From Ruegeria lacuscaerulensis (GTDB lineage: Bacteria > Pseudomonadota > Alphaproteobacteria > Rhodobacterales > Rhodobacteraceae): a DNA stretch of 64,000 nucleotides. Made by a program: the position numbers and the translations under genes. Position 1 is the stretch's first letter, and each line of letters opens with the position of its first letter. The stretch covers positions 124,001 through 188,000 of the forward strand of contig NZ_WQDY01000004.1 of NCBI RefSeq assembly GCF_013033355.1, given 5' to 3'. The notes beneath the pieces are model-generated. The model was not told the DNA's origin. It saw nothing but the letters and a program-made list of their open reading frames with translations, and ran no database searches. Shown piece by piece: positions 9,107-18,202 of this stretch.

Positions 9107-9991
9107 ATGCTGCTCGACCCCAATCACCTGTCCGCTTTGTCTGCCATTCTGCGTCATGGCAGCTTTGAGGCCGCCGCGTCCGAGCTATCGGTCACACCTT
9201 CCGCTATTTCCCAGCGAATTAAAGCGTTAGAGGACCGGGTCGGTGCCGCATTGATACTTCGCGGCACACCCTGCACCGCCACTCCGGCTGGCCTGCGCAT
9301 CGCCCAACACGCCGAGGACATCGGATTGCTGGAGGCCCAACTGGCACGTGAATTGACGCTGGACCAAAACACAAACCCTACGCGCGTTCGGATTGCAGTG
9401 CCTGCCGACGTGCTGGCAACTTGGTTTATCGACGCCATGGCGCAGGTGGACGACATGCTGTTTGATCTTGTGATCGACGATCAGGATTATTCCGCTGACT
9501 GGTTAAAGCGCGGAGAGGTCAGCGCAGCCGTCACTATCGGAGGTCAGCCTGTCGCGGGCTGTGATGCAATCGCGCTCGGGTCGTTGAGGTACTTGGCGAC
9601 AGCAAGTCCGGCATTCATGCAAAGGTGGTTTCCGAAAGGGGTAAACATCGACAGTCTTGGCAAAGCGCCAAACCTGACATTTAACCGTAAAGACGGCCTG
9701 CAAAGAGCGTGGATCACTCAACAAACCGGGCGGCGTCTTTCGCCACCCTCTCACTATCTGGCTTCTTCGCATGGCTTTGTCGAAGCCGCGATTGCCGGGC
9801 TGGGATGGGGGATGAACCCCGAAAGCCTTGTAAAGCCAGCGTTGCGCGATGGCAGCCTGTCCCTGTTGCTTCCGGATGCGCCTTACGATGTTCCCCTGAC
9901 ATGGCAAGTCGGGCGCATTCTGGCCCCGGCGCTGCACCCGTTGACCCAAGCGGTGAAACGCAGCGCAAGCAAGGCGTTGCAGCCGGCATAG
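9107..9991 (+). CDS. argP: ArgP/LysG-type LysR regulator
   Basis: The 294-residue protein has an N-terminal winged helix-turn-helix (FEAAASELSVTPSAISQRIKALE, about residues 20-42). The type I periplasmic-fold effector domain contains the ArgP-like segment VRIAVPADVLATWFIDAM. It probably activates the divergent exporter in response to basic amino acids. The ribosome site of the ATG at 9107 is weak, as is common for autoregulated LysR genes. Its stop is one base from the 3' end of the convergent MFS gene. Confidence 0.9.
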   Translation: MLLDPNHLSALSAILRHGSFEAAASELSVTPSAISQRIKALEDRVGAALILRGTPCTATPAGLRIAQHAEDIGLLEAQLARELTLDQNTNPTRVRIAVPADVLATWFIDAMAQVDDMLFDLVIDDQDYSADWLKRGEVSAAVTIGGQPVAGCDAIALGSLRYLATASPAFMQRWFPKGVNIDSLGKAPNLTFNRKDGLQRAWITQQTGRRLSPPSHYLASSHGFVEAAIAGLGWGMNPESLVKPALRDGSLSLLLPDAPYDVPLTWQVGRILAPALHPLTQAVKRSASKALQPA

Positions 9992-9992
9992 G

Positions 9993-11267
9993 TCAAGCCG
10001 AAGCCGAGCTTTCCGCCACCGGCAAAACCAGGCGATAGCAGGCAAAGGCCGCGAATACGGCCACCACAACGATAAAGGCAATGGCCCAGGCGACCTCGTG
10101 CATATGCGCCACCGCGGCCAGCGCGGCGGAAAGGATGACGGCGACCAGGCGACTGACGCTCTTAATCGCTGCCGCACCTTTGACCCGCTGATCCTTTGGG
10201 GCCACGTCCAGATAATACAGTTTTCGCGCGCTGCTGATACCGGTCACGGCCACTGTCACGATGAACAACGCGATGGCGTGCAGATGAACATCATGATCCA
10301 AGTGCAAGAAATGAAAGACCAAAAGCACCGTCCCCGTGATGGCGACCATCAGGTTCCCTGTCACCATGACCGCCCGATGGGACTTCATGTTCACCGCCTG
10401 CCACAATGGCGCGGAAACCAGATAGCCAGACGCCGAGGAAACGATCATGGCCGTCAGACCCTTGGCCGAGGCATGGTGCGCCTCAGCCGCGATCAGGGCG
10501 AAAAAGGGCACTGAAAGCGTGGCCGCGACCAGAGGCAAGCGCATGATCATGTAACGCCGGAACCACGCCTCGTTGAACATCGCGATGATGTCGGTGAAAT
10601 AGGTGATGAACTTGCGTTTCGCCTCGGGCGCGGCATCGCGGGTGCTTTCATCACCGCTCGCGCCTTCGAACATCGCCAGAATGGCCAGGCCCGACAGGAT
10701 AAAAAAGCCCACGGACACGAAGATGATTGCTGAATGGCGCGAGAAAGGCGGGTTTTCTTTGACGATCTCATGCACCAAAAGCGCCAGACCGATGGCGCCA
10801 AGCCCTCCGACCCCTAGTTGCAGGTAGCGCATGATCATGCGGGATTTGGATTGAACGTGATCGCCCAATAAATCCGTATACATCAGCATCTGCGTCTCAT
10901 CGACCAACCCGATGATGAAGAAAACAAGGACAAACGCCGCCGCGATCAGTGGCACATAACCCGTCGTCGCTACCCCCAGTGCAATCAGAAGGCAGAGGCC
11001 AACCGCGACCTCGGTCAGCGCAATGCCACGTTTCTTGCGGTCGTGGGCCGAAATCGAACGCGCCAGGAACACATCCGCAATCACGCTGCCCACCATGCGA
11101 ACCGAGACCAGCGCGCCCGCTATGAACATGGGCAATTCCAGCGAGACAGCAAGAAACGGCAGCACGATAGAGGGGCTGCCAAGCGTCCAAGCGATTTGCG
11201 ACAGGATGCTTTGCCCGGTCAACACGGGTAGGTTTCGTTTCGCAGGGATCGGGGGACTGTCCGTCAT
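9993..11267 (-). CDS. MFS transporter of unknown substrate
   Basis: The 424-residue product has about twelve hydrophobic segments spread over two halves with a charged central loop (about residues 205-225, rich in Asp, Glu and Lys). It also has a His-rich outer segment (FHFLHLDHDVHLHA). A VSVRMVGSVIADVFLARSI segment resembles MFS motif A regions. No family-specific substrate signature is recognised. It is convergent with the argP-like gene, with a single base between them and no visible terminator. Confidence 0.75.
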   Translation of the reverse strand: MTDSPPIPAKRNLPVLTGQSILSQIAWTLGSPSIVLPFLAVSLELPMFIAGALVSVRMVGSVIADVFLARSISAHDRKKRGIALTEVAVGLCLLIALGVATTGYVPLIAAAFVLVFFIIGLVDETQMLMYTDLLGDHVQSKSRMIMRYLQLGVGGLGAIGLALLVHEIVKENPPFSRHSAIIFVSVGFFILSGLAILAMFEGASGDESTRDAAPEAKRKFITYFTDIIAMFNEAWFRRYMIMRLPLVAATLSVPFFALIAAEAHHASAKGLTAMIVSSASGYLVSAPLWQAVNMKSHRAVMVTGNLMVAITGTVLLVFHFLHLDHDVHLHAIALFIVTVAVTGISSARKLYYLDVAPKDQRVKGAAAIKSVSRLVAVILSAALAAVAHMHEVAWAIAFIVVVAVFAAFACYRLVLPVAESSASA

Positions 11268-11340
11268 GCTCTCATTGCTGTTTTGCGAACAGCTTACCGA
11301 GTTTAACGTGTTCCGCCAAGCACACTGAAAAGGCGCATAA

Positions 11341-11369
11341 AAAAACCCGACCAGAGGCCGGGTTTTCCT
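11341..11369 (-). terminator. Rho-independent terminator after yebC
   Basis: AAAACCCG and CGGGTTTT arms (11342-11349 and 11359-11366) form a hairpin with flanking A and T runs. It can act downstream of yebC on the reverse strand. It lies between the yebC 3' end and the 5' region of the MFS gene. Confidence 0.75.
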
Positions 11370-11387
11370 GATCGATTAACGACAGGA

Positions 11388-12128
11388 TCACAGCTGAGCC
11401 ATGACCTCATCCGTCGCTTCGAAATTGGTCGTTACGCGCTGCACGTCGTCATCATCTTCCAGCGCATCGACCAGCTTCATCAGCTTTTGCATATCTTCCA
11501 GGCCCAGCTCGGTCGTGGTCGTGGGTTTCCAGACCAGCTTGGTGGATTCGGATTCGCCCAAGGCCTCTTCCAGCGCGTTGGATACGTCGTTCAGATCGGT
11601 ATCGGCGCACCAGATGATGTGACCGTCTTCCGAGCTTTCGACATCTTCGGCGCCCGCCTCGATCGCGGCCTCAAAGATCGAGTCTGCATCGCCCGCTTCC
11701 GCTTGATAGACAACCTCTCCCTTGCGGTCGAACATGAACCCGACCGAGCCGGTCTCGCCCAGATTGCCGCCATTCTTCGAGAAGGTAGACCGCACGGTCG
11801 AGGCTGTACGGTTGCGATTGTCGGTCATCGTCTCGACGATCACCGCCACGCCGTTCGGGCCATAGCCCTCGTACCGGATTTCTTCGTATTCGTCGCCTTC
11901 ACCGGCCACCGATTTCTTGATAGCGCGGTCGATCACGTCCTTGGGGACCGAGTTCGACTTGGCCTCTTTCACCGCCAGACGCAGGCGCGGGTTCTTGTCG
12001 GGATCGGGATCGCCCATTTTGGCGGCCACGGTGATCTCTTTCGACAGTTTGGAAAACAGTTTGGACCGCGCGGCGTCCTGACGTCCCTTGCGGTGCTGGA
12101 TGTTGGCCCATTTGGAGTGGCCTGCCAT
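11388..12128 (-). CDS. yebC: YebC/PmpR (TACO1) family protein
   Basis: The 246-residue protein begins [18 protein letters not shown], the invariant start of the YebC family. It continues with the family segments [14 protein letters not shown] and [18 protein letters not shown]. Family members are cytoplasmic; some bind DNA as transcription regulators, and the TACO1/YebC branch assists ribosomes in translation, notably at proline stretches. Length is normal. A terminator at 11341-11369 follows it. It appears monocistronic and is divergent from the SLC13 permease. Confidence 0.96.
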   Translation of the reverse strand: MAGHSKWANIQHRKGRQDAARSKLFSKLSKEITVAAKMGDPDPDKNPRLRLAVKEAKSNSVPKDVIDRAIKKSVAGEGDEYEEIRYEGYGPNGVAVIVETMTDNRNRTASTVRSTFSKNGGNLGETGSVGFMFDRKGEVVYQAEAGDADSIFEAAIEAGAEDVESSEDGHIIWCADTDLNDVSNALEEALGESESTKLVWKPTTTTELGLEDMQKLMKLVDALEDDDDVQRVTTNFEATDEVMAQL

Positions 12129-12238
12129 AGTGCGTCCTCGTTATCGTGATTGCGTGTTCGGCGCTCATATAGACGGTTGCGGGGGGCAGGATCAAGAGAG
12201 CGGCTTGCCCGATATCCCGTCACGGGTATGGTGGCGAC

Positions 12239-14011
12239 ATGACAAGTGATCAAATTATTCTTTTTGCCCTTTTCGCCACGGTTTTTGGAATGCTGCTATG
12301 GGGGCGGTTCCGATATGACCTGGTTGCCTTTTCGGCGTTGATGATTGGTGTTGTGCTGGGCGTTGTGCCCGTGGACAACGCATTCGCCGGGTTCGGCCAT
12401 CCCGCAACCATCATCGTGGCGTTGGTTCTGGTTGTGTCTGCCGGGCTGGTGCGCTCGGGCGCGGTATTCCTGATTACGCGCTCGCTGGTCGATGCCTCGC
12501 GCGGGCTGGGCGCGCATATTGCGCTTATGGGCGGGATCGGAGCGGTCCTGTCGGCCTTCATGAACAACGTGGCGGCGCTTGCGCTTTTGATGCCGGTCGA
12601 CATCCAGACGGCGCGCAAGGCCGGACGATCTGTGGGCCTGTCACTCATGCCGCTGAGTTTCGCTACCATTCTGGGTGGCATGGTCACGCTGATCGGCACA
12701 CCGCCCAACATCATCATCGCCTCGATCCGAGCCGAAACTCTGGGTGAGCCATTCCATATGTTCGATTTCGCCCCCGTGGGCGGGATCGCAGCCATTGCCG
12801 GTCTGGCTTTTGTCGCGCTGATCGGATGGCGGTTCATCCCCGATCGCGGGCCGCAAACCGAAAGCTCTGAGGCGCTGGCCGAATACATCGCCGAGCTGAC
12901 CATCCCGCCGGAATCCCCTCAAATCGGCAAGCGCGTCAGCGAGTTGTACGAGGTGGCCGAGAAATCCGACGTCGCCATCATCGGCCTGATCCGCGACGGC
13001 AAGCGTCGCTATGGACGCTCGGCCCATGCCACCCTGCACGCGGGCGATGCGCTGGTGCTGGAGGCCCGCCCCGAGGCGCTGGACGAATTCCGCGCGGCGC
13101 TGAACCTGGATTTCTCGGACACGCGACGGCAGGAATTGCTGACCGCCGAGGGCGACGGGCTGGAAGTGATCGAGGTCGTCGCCACCGAAAACGCCCGTAT
13201 CGCCGGGCGCACCGCCCAAGGGTTGGGGCTGGCATGGCGACAAAGCACAGTGCTGATGGGCATCTCGCGCCAGGGTCGTCAGATCACCGAACAAGTCCGC
13301 AAGACCGAGGTTGAGGCGGGCGATATCCTGCTGCTGCTCTGCCCTCGTGACCGCAGTGCGGATGTGACCGAGTGGCTGGGCTGTTTGCCTCTGGCGCAGC
13401 GCGGCCTGAACGTCACCGCGAATGACAAGGCGTGGCTGGCCATTGGCCTGTTCGGTGCGGCTGTTCTGGCCGCCAGTATCGGGCTGATTTACCTGCCCGT
13501 TGCGCTGGGTCTGGTTGTGGTCGCCTATGTGCTGACCAAGATCATGCCCATCACCGATATCTACAACCATATCGAATGGCCCGTCGTGGTACTGCTGGGC
13601 TCGATGATCCCGTTGGGCAGCGCGCTCGAGACCTCGGGCGGAACAGAACTGATTGCGAATGCTCTGATCCAGCTGACCAACGGCCTGCCTGCATGGGCCA
13701 TTCTGACGGTGCTGATGGTGGTCACGATGACCTTGTCGGATGTGCTGAACAACACCGCCACCGCCATCGTCGCCGCTCCTGTGGGCATCCAGATGGCGCG
13801 CACGCTGGAGGTCTCGCCCGATCCGTTCCTGATGACGGTGGCCGTGGCGGCCTCGGCCGCGTTCCTGACGCCCATCGGGCACAAGAACAACACGCTGGTG
13901 CTTGGCCCCGGCGGCTATCGCTTTGGCGATTACTGGCGCATGGGACTGCCGTTGGAGGTTCTGATCATCGCCGTTTCAGTCCCCTCGATCCTTGTGTTCT
14001 GGCCGCTGTGA
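12239..14011 (+). CDS. SLC13-family permease with two RCK-C (TrkA-C) domains
   Basis: The 590-residue protein has an N-terminal membrane half with SPFANNVAALALLMPV-like and GTPPNIIIAS segments. A cytosolic middle region (about residues 215-385) carries two TrkA-C folds (ISELYEVAEKSDVAIIGLIRDG-like, then LEVIEVVATENARIAGRT), and a second membrane half includes LSDVLNNTATAIV. This is the DASS/CitT layout for Na+-coupled uptake of divalent anions such as dicarboxylates or sulfate. The RCK domains probably bind a regulatory ligand. A glutamine amidotransferase follows after 16 bases. Confidence 0.87.
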   Translation: MTSDQIILFALFATVFGMLLWGRFRYDLVAFSALMIGVVLGVVPVDNAFAGFGHPATIIVALVLVVSAGLVRSGAVFLITRSLVDASRGLGAHIALMGGIGAVLSAFMNNVAALALLMPVDIQTARKAGRSVGLSLMPLSFATILGGMVTLIGTPPNIIIASIRAETLGEPFHMFDFAPVGGIAAIAGLAFVALIGWRFIPDRGPQTESSEALAEYIAELTIPPESPQIGKRVSELYEVAEKSDVAIIGLIRDGKRRYGRSAHATLHAGDALVLEARPEALDEFRAALNLDFSDTRRQELLTAEGDGLEVIEVVATENARIAGRTAQGLGLAWRQSTVLMGISRQGRQITEQVRKTEVEAGDILLLLCPRDRSADVTEWLGCLPLAQRGLNVTANDKAWLAIGLFGAAVLAASIGLIYLPVALGLVVVAYVLTKIMPITDIYNHIEWPVVVLLGSMIPLGSALETSGGTELIANALIQLTNGLPAWAILTVLMVVTMTLSDVLNNTATAIVAAPVGIQMARTLEVSPDPFLMTVAVAASAAFLTPIGHKNNTLVLGPGGYRFGDYWRMGLPLEVLIIAVSVPSILVFWPL

Positions 14012-14027
14012 CGGATAAAGGCTGCTT

Positions 14028-14762
14028 ATGAAACGATTTCTGATCCTGCAATTGCGCCCTGAGACGGACGCCTCGGATGCTGAGTATGCCTCGATCCTGG
14101 ACAAAACCGGGCTAACGCCCGAGCGAACGCATCGCATCCGTCTGGATTGCGAAACTCTGCCTGAGGGGCTCGACGTAACCGATTACGCAGGCGTGATCGT
14201 CGGCGGAGGCCCCGGCTGCGTCAGCGATGATCCCGCAACGAAATCTGACGTAGATGCCCGCGTCGAGGCGTCGATCATGGGATTGATGCCGCAGATTACT
14301 GCGCAGGACCATCCCTTCATGGGGTGTTGCTATGGCTTAGGCATTCTGGCCGCCCACCTTGGCGGGGCGGTCAGTAAAGAAAAATACGGTGAACCCGTCG
14401 GGCCTTCGGCCTGCCACGTGACCGAGGACGGTATGCAGGACCAGCTAACAGTAGGGCTGCCCGTAACTTTCGACGCGTTTGTCGGCCACAAAGAGGCGGT
14501 TCAGGCACTGCCCGAAGGATGCGTGCACTTGCTGGCTTCTGACCCCTGCCCGTTTCAGATGATCCGTTTCGGCCAGAACGTCTATGCGACGCAGTTCCAT
14601 CCCGAGGCCGAGGCAAAGGACTTTGAGGAACGCATCAATATCTACAAGCATCACGGCTATTTTCCACCAGAGGATGCCCAGCGCCTGATCGACATCTGCC
14701 ACGCGGCCGACGTCACCCAGCCGGCACTGATCCTGCGCCGTTTTGCGGAACGCTATGGCTGA
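14028..14762 (+). CDS. Class I glutamine amidotransferase-like protein
   Basis: The 244-residue single-domain protein has the nucleophile motif G-C-C-Y-G with Cys101 as the expected catalytic cysteine. The His191-x-Glu193 pair lies in QFHPEAE, and an oxyanion-region GGGPG is near residue 59. It resembles stand-alone GuaA-like amidotransferases whose acceptor substrate is unknown, such as gamma-glutamyl compound hydrolases. It sits 16 bases after the SLC13 permease on the same strand and is probably co-transcribed, so its substrate could be the transported compound. That link is inference. Confidence 0.85.
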   Translation: MKRFLILQLRPETDASDAEYASILDKTGLTPERTHRIRLDCETLPEGLDVTDYAGVIVGGGPGCVSDDPATKSDVDARVEASIMGLMPQITAQDHPFMGCCYGLGILAAHLGGAVSKEKYGEPVGPSACHVTEDGMQDQLTVGLPVTFDAFVGHKEAVQALPEGCVHLLASDPCPFQMIRFGQNVYATQFHPEAEAKDFEERINIYKHHGYFPPEDAQRLIDICHAADVTQPALILRRFAERYG

Positions 14763-14834
14763 CCCAACGGCGCGGTTGCGCAATTGCCGACCGCTCGCAT
14801 AGGCTGACCGGAACGGCTTTGGGAGGAGTTGTTC

Positions 14835-15701
14835 TTGGATCTACTCATTTCTGTCGGCCTGCCCCTGTCGCTGGCCATTATCATGCTATCGCTGGGCGTA
14901 GGACTTGAGATTGCAGATTTTCGCCGCGTCCTGACACGCGGCTACCCCTTTGCTATCGGCGCGCTGTGTCAGGTCGTGCTGCTGCCAATAGCGGCCTTTG
15001 CCACAGTCAAACTGTTCGCGCTGCCGCCCGAAATTGCGGTGGGGTTTATGATTCTCAGCTTCTGCCCCGGCGGTGTGACTAGCAATATCCTTTCCAAACT
15101 GGCCAAGGGGGACGTGGCCCTGTCGGTCAGCCTGACGGCAGTGATCAGCCTGTTGTCGATGCTGACAGTGCCGTTTCTGGCTGCGTGGTCGATCGCGCAT
15201 TTCATGGGGGCCGACGCCCCCGAGGTCTCGATCACCGGACTGGCAATCGCCATGTTCCTGATCACCACCCTGCCCGTCGCAATCGGTATTGGCATCCGCC
15301 ATTTCGCGACTGGATTTGCAAACCGGATCGAGAGCGGCTTGTCCAAGTTGGCAACGGTCTTGTTCGTGCTCGTGGTTCTGGCTGCATTGGCCGCCAATTG
15401 GCAGACATTCACCGAAAATCTCGGGATCATGGGCGGCAGCCTGATCACCCTGAACATTGCACTACTGCTGATCGGTCTGGGGATTGCCAAAGCCGCGAAC
15501 TTGTCATGGGATGAGGCTAAGACCGTCTCAATCGAAACCGGCATTCAGAACTCGACCCTTGGCATCACGCTGGCCGCGCTGATCACTGGCACCGAAAGCG
15601 GATTTAGCCCGCTGGCCCTTCCGTCGGCCGTTTACGGGATCACGATGTATGTCGTGGCCGTGCCCTTCCTCCTATGGTTCCGCCGAAAGGACGTCGCATG
15701 A
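14835..15701 (+). CDS. Bile acid:sodium symporter (BASS/SBF) family protein
   Basis: The 288-residue protein has about ten transmembrane helices with the BASS segments FCPGGVTSNILSKLAKGDVALSV and ETGIQNSTLGITLA, which hold the Na+ and substrate site. The start is most likely the TTG at 14835, because GGGAGGAG ends at 14828, six bases upstream; the TTG at 14829 is too close. The stop overlaps the next start in ATGA, so it is translationally coupled to an FAD dehydrogenase. The substrate is an organic anion or sterol-like acid by family; bacterial members also move pantoate and keto acids. Confidence 0.88.
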   Translation: MDLLISVGLPLSLAIIMLSLGVGLEIADFRRVLTRGYPFAIGALCQVVLLPIAAFATVKLFALPPEIAVGFMILSFCPGGVTSNILSKLAKGDVALSVSLTAVISLLSMLTVPFLAAWSIAHFMGADAPEVSITGLAIAMFLITTLPVAIGIGIRHFATGFANRIESGLSKLATVLFVLVVLAALAANWQTFTENLGIMGGSLITLNIALLLIGLGIAKAANLSWDEAKTVSIETGIQNSTLGITLAALITGTESGFSPLALPSAVYGITMYVVAVPFLLWFRRKDVA

Positions 15702-17359
15702 CCAATAACACAGCAGATGCCATCGTCGTTGGGGCCGGTCTGGCGGGGCTGGCTGCCGCTGCCGAGCTGGGCGACCGGGGTAAAAAGGTCATCATCGTCG
15801 ATCAGGAACCGGCGCATTTTCTGGGCGGGCAAGCATTCTGGAGCCTTGGCGGGCTGTTCATGATCGACACCCCGGAACAGCGCCGCATGGGTATCCGCGA
15901 CAGCCACGACCTGGCCTTGCGCGATTGGATGGGCAGCGCGCAGTTCCACCGGGATGAGGACGCGTGGCCGCGCAAATGGGCCGAGGCTTATGTGGAATTC
16001 GCCGCAGGCGAGATGCGTCCGTGGCTGCACGATATGGGCCTGCGCTGGTTCCCCGTGGTCGGCTGGGCCGAGCGCGGCGGGTCTTATGCGGATGGGCATG
16101 GCAACTCGGTCCCGCGGTTCCACATCACATGGGGCACCGGGCCGGGCGTATTGGAACATTTTATCCGCCGCGTGCGCGAACATGTGGATAACGGGCTGAT
16201 CCAGATGAAGTTCCGCCATCAGGTCAGCCATATCATTATGCAGAACGGCTGCGCCAAGGGTGTCTCGGGCGAGGTTCTGGCCGATGACACCGCCCAGCAC
16301 GGGGCCAAGACCAACCGCGACGAAGTGGGTGAGTTCGAGGTCTACGCGCCCTCGATCATCGTAAGTTCCGGCGGGATTGGCGGCAATTTCGAGATGGTAC
16401 GTAAGAACTGGCCCCGTGAACGGCTGGGAGAGCCGCCCAAGGATATGATCGCAGGTGTCCCCTTTCACGTGGATGGCCGTATGATTGCCATCAGTGAGAA
16501 GGCGGGCGGTCACGTGATCAATGGAGATAGGATGTGGCACTACACCGAAGGCGTGCGGAACTGGGATCCGATCTGGCCATCGCATGGCATCCGCATCCTT
16601 CCCGGACCAAGCTCTATGTGGTTTGACGCGACCGGCAACCGGATGAAGCTGCCCTGTTTACCGGGGTTTGACACGCTGGGTACGCTAAAGGAAATCCTGA
16701 AAACCGGCTATGAATACAGCTGGTTCGTGCTGACCCAGAAGGTGATAAAGAAGGAATTCGCCCTGTCAGGGTCCGAACAGAACCCCGACATGACCGAAGG
16801 CGGTTGGCGCGAAGTGCTGTTGCAGCGGATACTGACCGGATCAAAAGCCACTGCCCCGGTCGAGGCGTTCAAACAGCATGGCGAGGATTTCATTGTCGCC
16901 AATACGCTCAGCGAGTTGGTGCGTGGCATGAACCAGATGGGGGAGGCCCCAATCGACGAGGACCATCTGCGCGCCCAGATCGAAGCACGGGATTCACAGG
17001 TTGATAACCCCTTCACCAAAGATGCCCAGATGGCTGCCATTCTGGCCGCGCGCAACTATCGTGGCGACCGGCTGATCCGCACCGCCAAGCCGCATAAGTT
17101 CCTTGATCCGAACAACGGTCCGCTGATCGCGGTCAAACTGCACGTTCTGACGCGCAAGACGTTGGGCGGGCTGCAGACCAACCTCGACAGCCAAATGATC
17201 GGTACGGATGGTCAGGTCGTCCCCGGCCTGTTCGCGGCCGGAGAAGTCGCGGGCTTTGGCGGCGGTGGATACCACGGATACAACGCGCTGGAGGGCACGT
17301 TTCTGGGCGGTTGCATCTTCTCGGGCCGCAATGCGGGACGCTCGCGCGCTGTGGCCTGA
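15698..17359 (+). CDS. FAD-binding dehydrogenase (ketosteroid-dehydrogenase/fumarate-reductase-like)
   Basis: The 553-residue flavoprotein has an N-terminal GAGLAG dinucleotide fold (residues 12-17), a FLGGQAFWSLGG segment, and a C-terminal FAD-closing region with LFAAGEVAGFGGGGYHG. These match the FAD_binding_2 family that includes 3-ketosteroid dehydrogenases and soluble fumarate reductases. The ATG at 15698 overlaps the symporter stop; an in-frame GTG-type start slightly upstream is less likely. Coupling to a bile-acid-type symporter suggests it oxidises the imported compound, but the substrate cannot be assigned. Confidence 0.85.
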   Translation: MTNNTADAIVVGAGLAGLAAAAELGDRGKKVIIVDQEPAHFLGGQAFWSLGGLFMIDTPEQRRMGIRDSHDLALRDWMGSAQFHRDEDAWPRKWAEAYVEFAAGEMRPWLHDMGLRWFPVVGWAERGGSYADGHGNSVPRFHITWGTGPGVLEHFIRRVREHVDNGLIQMKFRHQVSHIIMQNGCAKGVSGEVLADDTAQHGAKTNRDEVGEFEVYAPSIIVSSGGIGGNFEMVRKNWPRERLGEPPKDMIAGVPFHVDGRMIAISEKAGGHVINGDRMWHYTEGVRNWDPIWPSHGIRILPGPSSMWFDATGNRMKLPCLPGFDTLGTLKEILKTGYEYSWFVLTQKVIKKEFALSGSEQNPDMTEGGWREVLLQRILTGSKATAPVEAFKQHGEDFIVANTLSELVRGMNQMGEAPIDEDHLRAQIEARDSQVDNPFTKDAQMAAILAARNYRGDRLIRTAKPHKFLDPNNGPLIAVKLHVLTRKTLGGLQTNLDSQMIGTDGQVVPGLFAAGEVAGFGGGGYHGYNALEGTFLGGCIFSGRNAGRSRAVA

Positions 17360-18106
17360 TTACTGCGCGCGGACGAATTTCAGAACGGGCTCTCCTGCCG
17401 CGTCCAACAGCACAAGGCTGTCTCCGGCCATTGCATAGCGGGTCACAGTCTGGAGCGCGGCAAGGAATTGATCTTCGACCTCTTCAAGCTCGGGCGGGCA
17501 TGCCATCAGGGTCGCAGCCATGTTGTCAGGGAAATTCAGGCTGTCACCACTGATTTCGGCCTGGCCCGAGAACCTGTTGCACCCGCCGGTACCGCCGAAC
17601 GCGCCGCCCTGTGCAAAGGTAATCTGAGGCGGGCGTTTCGCGTCCACCACTTCTCCGTTAATGCCGATTGCTGTCCAGTTGGTGTCATCCAGACTTGCGG
17701 CTGGTTGCGAAGGAACCTTCACCAACAAAAGATCTGCCGTATCCCCGGCTCCTCGCGTCAGCACAGGGTTCACCGTATCTGTTGTGAACAGCAGTTTGTT
17801 GCCATGGTAGATTGAGCCTCGGACGGCATATGTCCGGCCATCTTGAATCAGCGCGTCATCATAGGTCAGCTGGTAGTCGGCAGGGACACTGGTCAACGCA
17901 TAGCGCTGAGACGCAAGCGTCACTGCAGGCGCATCAGCCAGAGAAATATCCTGCAGTTCGACGTAAAGAGTCGCGTCCGGAAGCACTGCAATCCGCTCGC
18001 GATATGTGGCGGTCCCGGTAACGGTGCCCGCATGGCTTTGACTTCCCAGAATGGTCAGCGCAACTGCGCCAACGACGATGGCCTGGCCGAGCTTCGGAAA
18101 AGGCAT
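17360..18106 (-). CDS. Secreted YbaY/META-domain protein
   Basis: The 248-residue protein has a signal peptide (hydrophobic segment to about residue 24, cleavage near SHA-GT). A YbaY-like beta domain follows (residues about 30-120, VTGTATYRERIAVLPDATLYVEL), then a META/HslJ-like domain with GGCNRFSGQAEISG and a conserved late Cys in ATLMACPPELEEVE. HslJ-type proteins are heat-inducible envelope proteins linked to antibiotic tolerance. It lacks a lipobox and is probably periplasmic. It abuts the flavoprotein gene end to end with no gap. Confidence 0.85.
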   Translation of the reverse strand: MPFPKLGQAIVVGAVALTILGSQSHAGTVTGTATYRERIAVLPDATLYVELQDISLADAPAVTLASQRYALTSVPADYQLTYDDALIQDGRTYAVRGSIYHGNKLLFTTDTVNPVLTRGAGDTADLLLVKVPSQPAASLDDTNWTAIGINGEVVDAKRPPQITFAQGGAFGGTGGCNRFSGQAEISGDSLNFPDNMAATLMACPPELEEVEDQFLAALQTVTRYAMAGDSLVLLDAAGEPVLKFVRAQ

Positions 18107-18202
18107 GTTCCAATCCTTTCACATTCGTATTTGATAAAAAGATCGTGGCTTGATCAGCGTTTACAAGCCCCCGGCATTTTATTCGGCAATTACGTGCCGT
18201 CG

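Noticed and set aside
12641..13882. 413-residue open frame antisense to the first SLC13 permease
   Set aside because: It lies wholly opposite a conserved transporter, has an unusual Gln/His/Arg-rich composition expected of a shadow frame in GC-rich DNA, and resembles no family.
18107..18202. Possible small gene or terminator between the META protein and the second SLC13 gene
   Set aside because: No convincing hairpin with T run and no open frame with a ribosome site.
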